Shown in pieces: positions 62,243 through 64,000 of a stretch of 64,000 nt of DNA. The DNA comes from Herbaspirillum frisingense GSF30. Its GTDB lineage: Bacteria; Pseudomonadota; Gammaproteobacteria; Burkholderiales; Burkholderiaceae_D. Made by a program: the position numbers and the translations under genes. Positions within the stretch are counted from its first letter, which is position 1. Each line of letters opens with the position of its first letter. The notes under the pieces were generated by a model, which did no database searches, was not told the origin of the DNA, and saw only the letters and a list, made by a program, of their open reading frames with translations. The stretch covers positions 1-64,000 of the forward strand of contig NZ_AEEC02000029.1 of NCBI RefSeq assembly GCF_000300975.2. Direction: 5' to 3'.

Positions 62243-64000
62243 ATGGCGACCAAACTCAATACGATGAAAATTCCGGCCTGGGTGCCGATCAAGAGCGGCA
62301 AGGCCTTCGCCGCGCCGATCCTGATCGTCATGATGCTGGCGATGATGGTGCTGCCGCTGCCAGCCTTCATGCTGGACCTGCTGTTCAGCTTCAACATCTC
62401 GCTCTCGGTGATTGTGCTGATGACGGCGCTCTATACTGTCAAGCCGCTGGATTTCATCGCCTTCCCGGCGGTGCTGCTGGTGTCGACTATGCTGCGCCTG
62501 TCACTGAACGTGGCCTCGACCCGGGTCGTGCTGACCGAGGGCCATACCGGCCCGGACGCCGCCGGCAAGGTGATCGAAGCCTTCGGTCACTTCCTGATCG
62601 GCGGCAACTACACGGTCGGTATCGTGGTGTTCGTGATCCTGACCATCATCAACTTCATGGTGGTGACCAAGGGTGCCGGCCGTATCGCCGAAGTGGGTGC
62701 GCGCTTCACCCTGGATGCGATGCCGGGCAAGCAGATGGCGATCGACGCCGACCTCAATGCCGGCCTGATCGGTGAGCCGGAGGCCCGCGCCCGCCGCAAG
62801 GAAGTGGCACAGGAGTCGGAGTTCTACGGTGCCATGGACGGTGCCTCCAAGTACGTGCGCGGCGACGCCATCGCCGGCATCATCGTGACCGTGGTCAACA
62901 TCGTCGGCGGTCTGGTGGTGGGGATGGTCCAGCACGACCTGGCCTTCGACGCCGCACTGAAGAACTACACGCTGCTGGCCATCGGTGATGGCCTGGTGGC
63001 GCAGATTCCCTCGCTGATCATTTCGACGGCCGCCGGTGTGGTGGTCTCGCGCGTGGCCAACGACCAGGACGTGGGCGGCCAGCTGATCAACCAGCTCTTC
63101 GCCAAGCCGGAAGTGCTCTACATCACCGCCGTCATCATCGGCGGCATGGGCCTGATCCCGGGCATGCCGCATATCGCCTTCCTGCTGCTGGCGGCTGCCA
63201 TGGGCGGTGGCGCGTATGCCATCAGCAAGCGCGTCCAGACCGCCAAGGCCGAAAGTGCCGCCGCCACCCCGCAAGCCGCAGCAGCTGCGGCCGCGCCCGC
63301 CGAAGGCGAGGAGGCCAGCTGGAACGACGTCATGCCGGTCGATACCCTGGGCCTGGAAGTGGGCTATCGCCTCATCCCGCTGGTGGACAAGGGGCAGGGT
63401 GGCGAACTGCTCAAGCGCATCAAGGGCATCCGCAAGAAATTCGCCCAGGAAGTCGGCTTCCTGTCGCCGCCCATCCATATCCGCGACAATCTGGAATTGA
63501 AACCCTCGGCCTACCGCATCACCCTCAAAGGCGTGGAAGTGGGCAATGGCGAGGCGCATGCCGGCCAGTACCTGGCGATCAACCCGGGCATGGTGACCGG
63601 CCCCTTGCCGGGCATGATGACTTCCGACCCGGCCTTCGGTCTGCCGGCCGTCTGGATCGACAACAGCCTGCGCGAACAGGCCTCGACCATGGGCTATACC
63701 GTGGTCGATGCCGGCACCGTCGTCGCCACCCACCTGAACCATCTGATCACCACCCATGCTTCCGAGCTGCTGGGCCGCCAGGAAGTGCAGAGCCTGCTGG
63801 ACCACCTGGCCAAGGAAGCGCCCAAGCTGGTGGAAGATCTGGTACCGAAGATGTTGCCCCTGGGTACCTTGCAGAAAGTGTTGCAGAACCTGCTCACCGA
63901 AGGCGTGCACATTCGCGATATGCGCACTATCATCGAAACCTTGGCCGAGCACGCCGCGCGCATCCAGGACCCGACCGATCTCACGGCCATCGTCCGCATC
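62243..64000 (+). CDS. flhA: Flagellar export gate protein FlhA (5' part, runs off the window)
   Basis: The reading frame is open from ATG 62243 to the window end, giving the first 586 residues of a protein usually about 690-700 long. Eight membrane helices (1-310), then the cytosolic domain. The FHIPEP signature GARFTLDAMPGKQMAIDADL is at about residue 150. It forms the nonameric gate of the flagellar type III export apparatus. It starts two bases after flhB. The C-terminus is not visible. Confidence 0.95.
   Translation, partial: MATKLNTMKIPAWVPIKSGKAFAAPILIVMMLAMMVLPLPAFMLDLLFSFNISLSVIVLMTALYTVKPLDFIAFPAVLLVSTMLRLSLNVASTRVVLTEGHTGPDAAGKVIEAFGHFLIGGNYTVGIVVFVILTIINFMVVTKGAGRIAEVGARFTLDAMPGKQMAIDADLNAGLIGEPEARARRKEVAQESEFYGAMDGASKYVRGDAIAGIIVTVVNIVGGLVVGMVQHDLAFDAALKNYTLLAIGDGLVAQIPSLIISTAAGVVVSRVANDQDVGGQLINQLFAKPEVLYITAVIIGGMGLIPGMPHIAFLLLAAAMGGGAYAISKRVQTAKAESAAATPQAAAAAAAPAEGEEASWNDVMPVDTLGLEVGYRLIPLVDKGQGGELLKRIKGIRKKFAQEVGFLSPPIHIRDNLELKPSAYRITLKGVEVGNGEAHAGQYLAINPGMVTGPLPGMMTSDPAFGLPAVWIDNSLREQASTMGYTVVDAGTVVATHLNHLITTHASELLGRQEVQSLLDHLAKEAPKLVEDLVPKMLPLGTLQKVLQNLLTEGVHIRDMRTIIETLAEHAARIQDPTDLTAIVRI

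Overview
The window looks like chromosome from a Herbaspirillum-like member of the Oxalobacteraceae (Betaproteobacteria, Burkholderiales). This rests on GC-rich coding sequence, the gene order thrS-infC-rpmI-rplT-pheS-pheT-ihfA-merR, an exosortase-B type eps operon (epsL, B, D, E, F, G, xrtB) and a che-flhB-flhA cluster. The genus is inferred from memory of these arrangements, not from a search. No insertion sequence, prophage or CRISPR array was seen.

Region 1 (1-6.8 kb) is housekeeping: a DUF2242-type lipoprotein, tRNA-Leu(TAA), an alpha/beta hydrolase, a RidA protein, RelA, two tandem tRNA-Val(GAC) genes each with its own terminator, an orphan CheY, and a small unknown protein. Region 2 (6.8-15.2 kb) is the translation operon thrS-infC-rpmI-rplT-pheS-pheT-ihfA-merR. 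It carries an unmarked 13-codon ORF with five Thr codons followed by an intrinsic terminator in front of thrS, an AUA start on infC, a hairpin-rich spacer before rpmI, and a Phe-rich in-frame leader that runs through a terminator before pheS.

Region 3 (15.2-48 kb) is a large exopolysaccharide and surface-anchoring locus. The forward operon at 18.2-32.9 kb holds the outer-membrane protein EpsL, the initiating sugar-1-phosphate transferase, EpsD, the Wza-like EpsE, the Wzz/Wzc-like pair EpsF and EpsG, an exosortase B-EpsI fusion, a Wzy-like polymerase, a GT4 glycosyltransferase and two membrane acyltransferases. A second forward operon (34.8-39.8 kb) has a GT2 enzyme, a GT26-STAS fusion and two sugar nucleotidyltransferases pointing to GDP-mannose. 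A reverse operon (46.0-39.9 kb) carries a complete Kdo supply pathway (KpsF, KdsA, and KdsB and KdsC fused in one protein), a Wzx-like flippase and a KpsS-like glycosyltransferase. Two PEP-CTERM proteins at 16-17 kb and 47.4-47.9 kb are probable exosortase substrates. A shared TGTTGCGATGCA-type motif lies in front of several of these units.

Region 4 (48.5-54.7 kb) is mixed: glycerate kinase, two Tyr-rich mini-lipoproteins, a TonB-like protein, tRNA-Pro(GGG), another membrane acyltransferase, and a cobalt/nickel-type dmeR-dmeF pair with a visible operator. Region 5 (55-64 kb) is motility: a chemoreceptor with a C-terminal sensor domain, cheR, cheD, cheB, cheY, cheZ, flhB and the first 586 codons of flhA, which runs off the window. 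cheA and cheW are not in this window.
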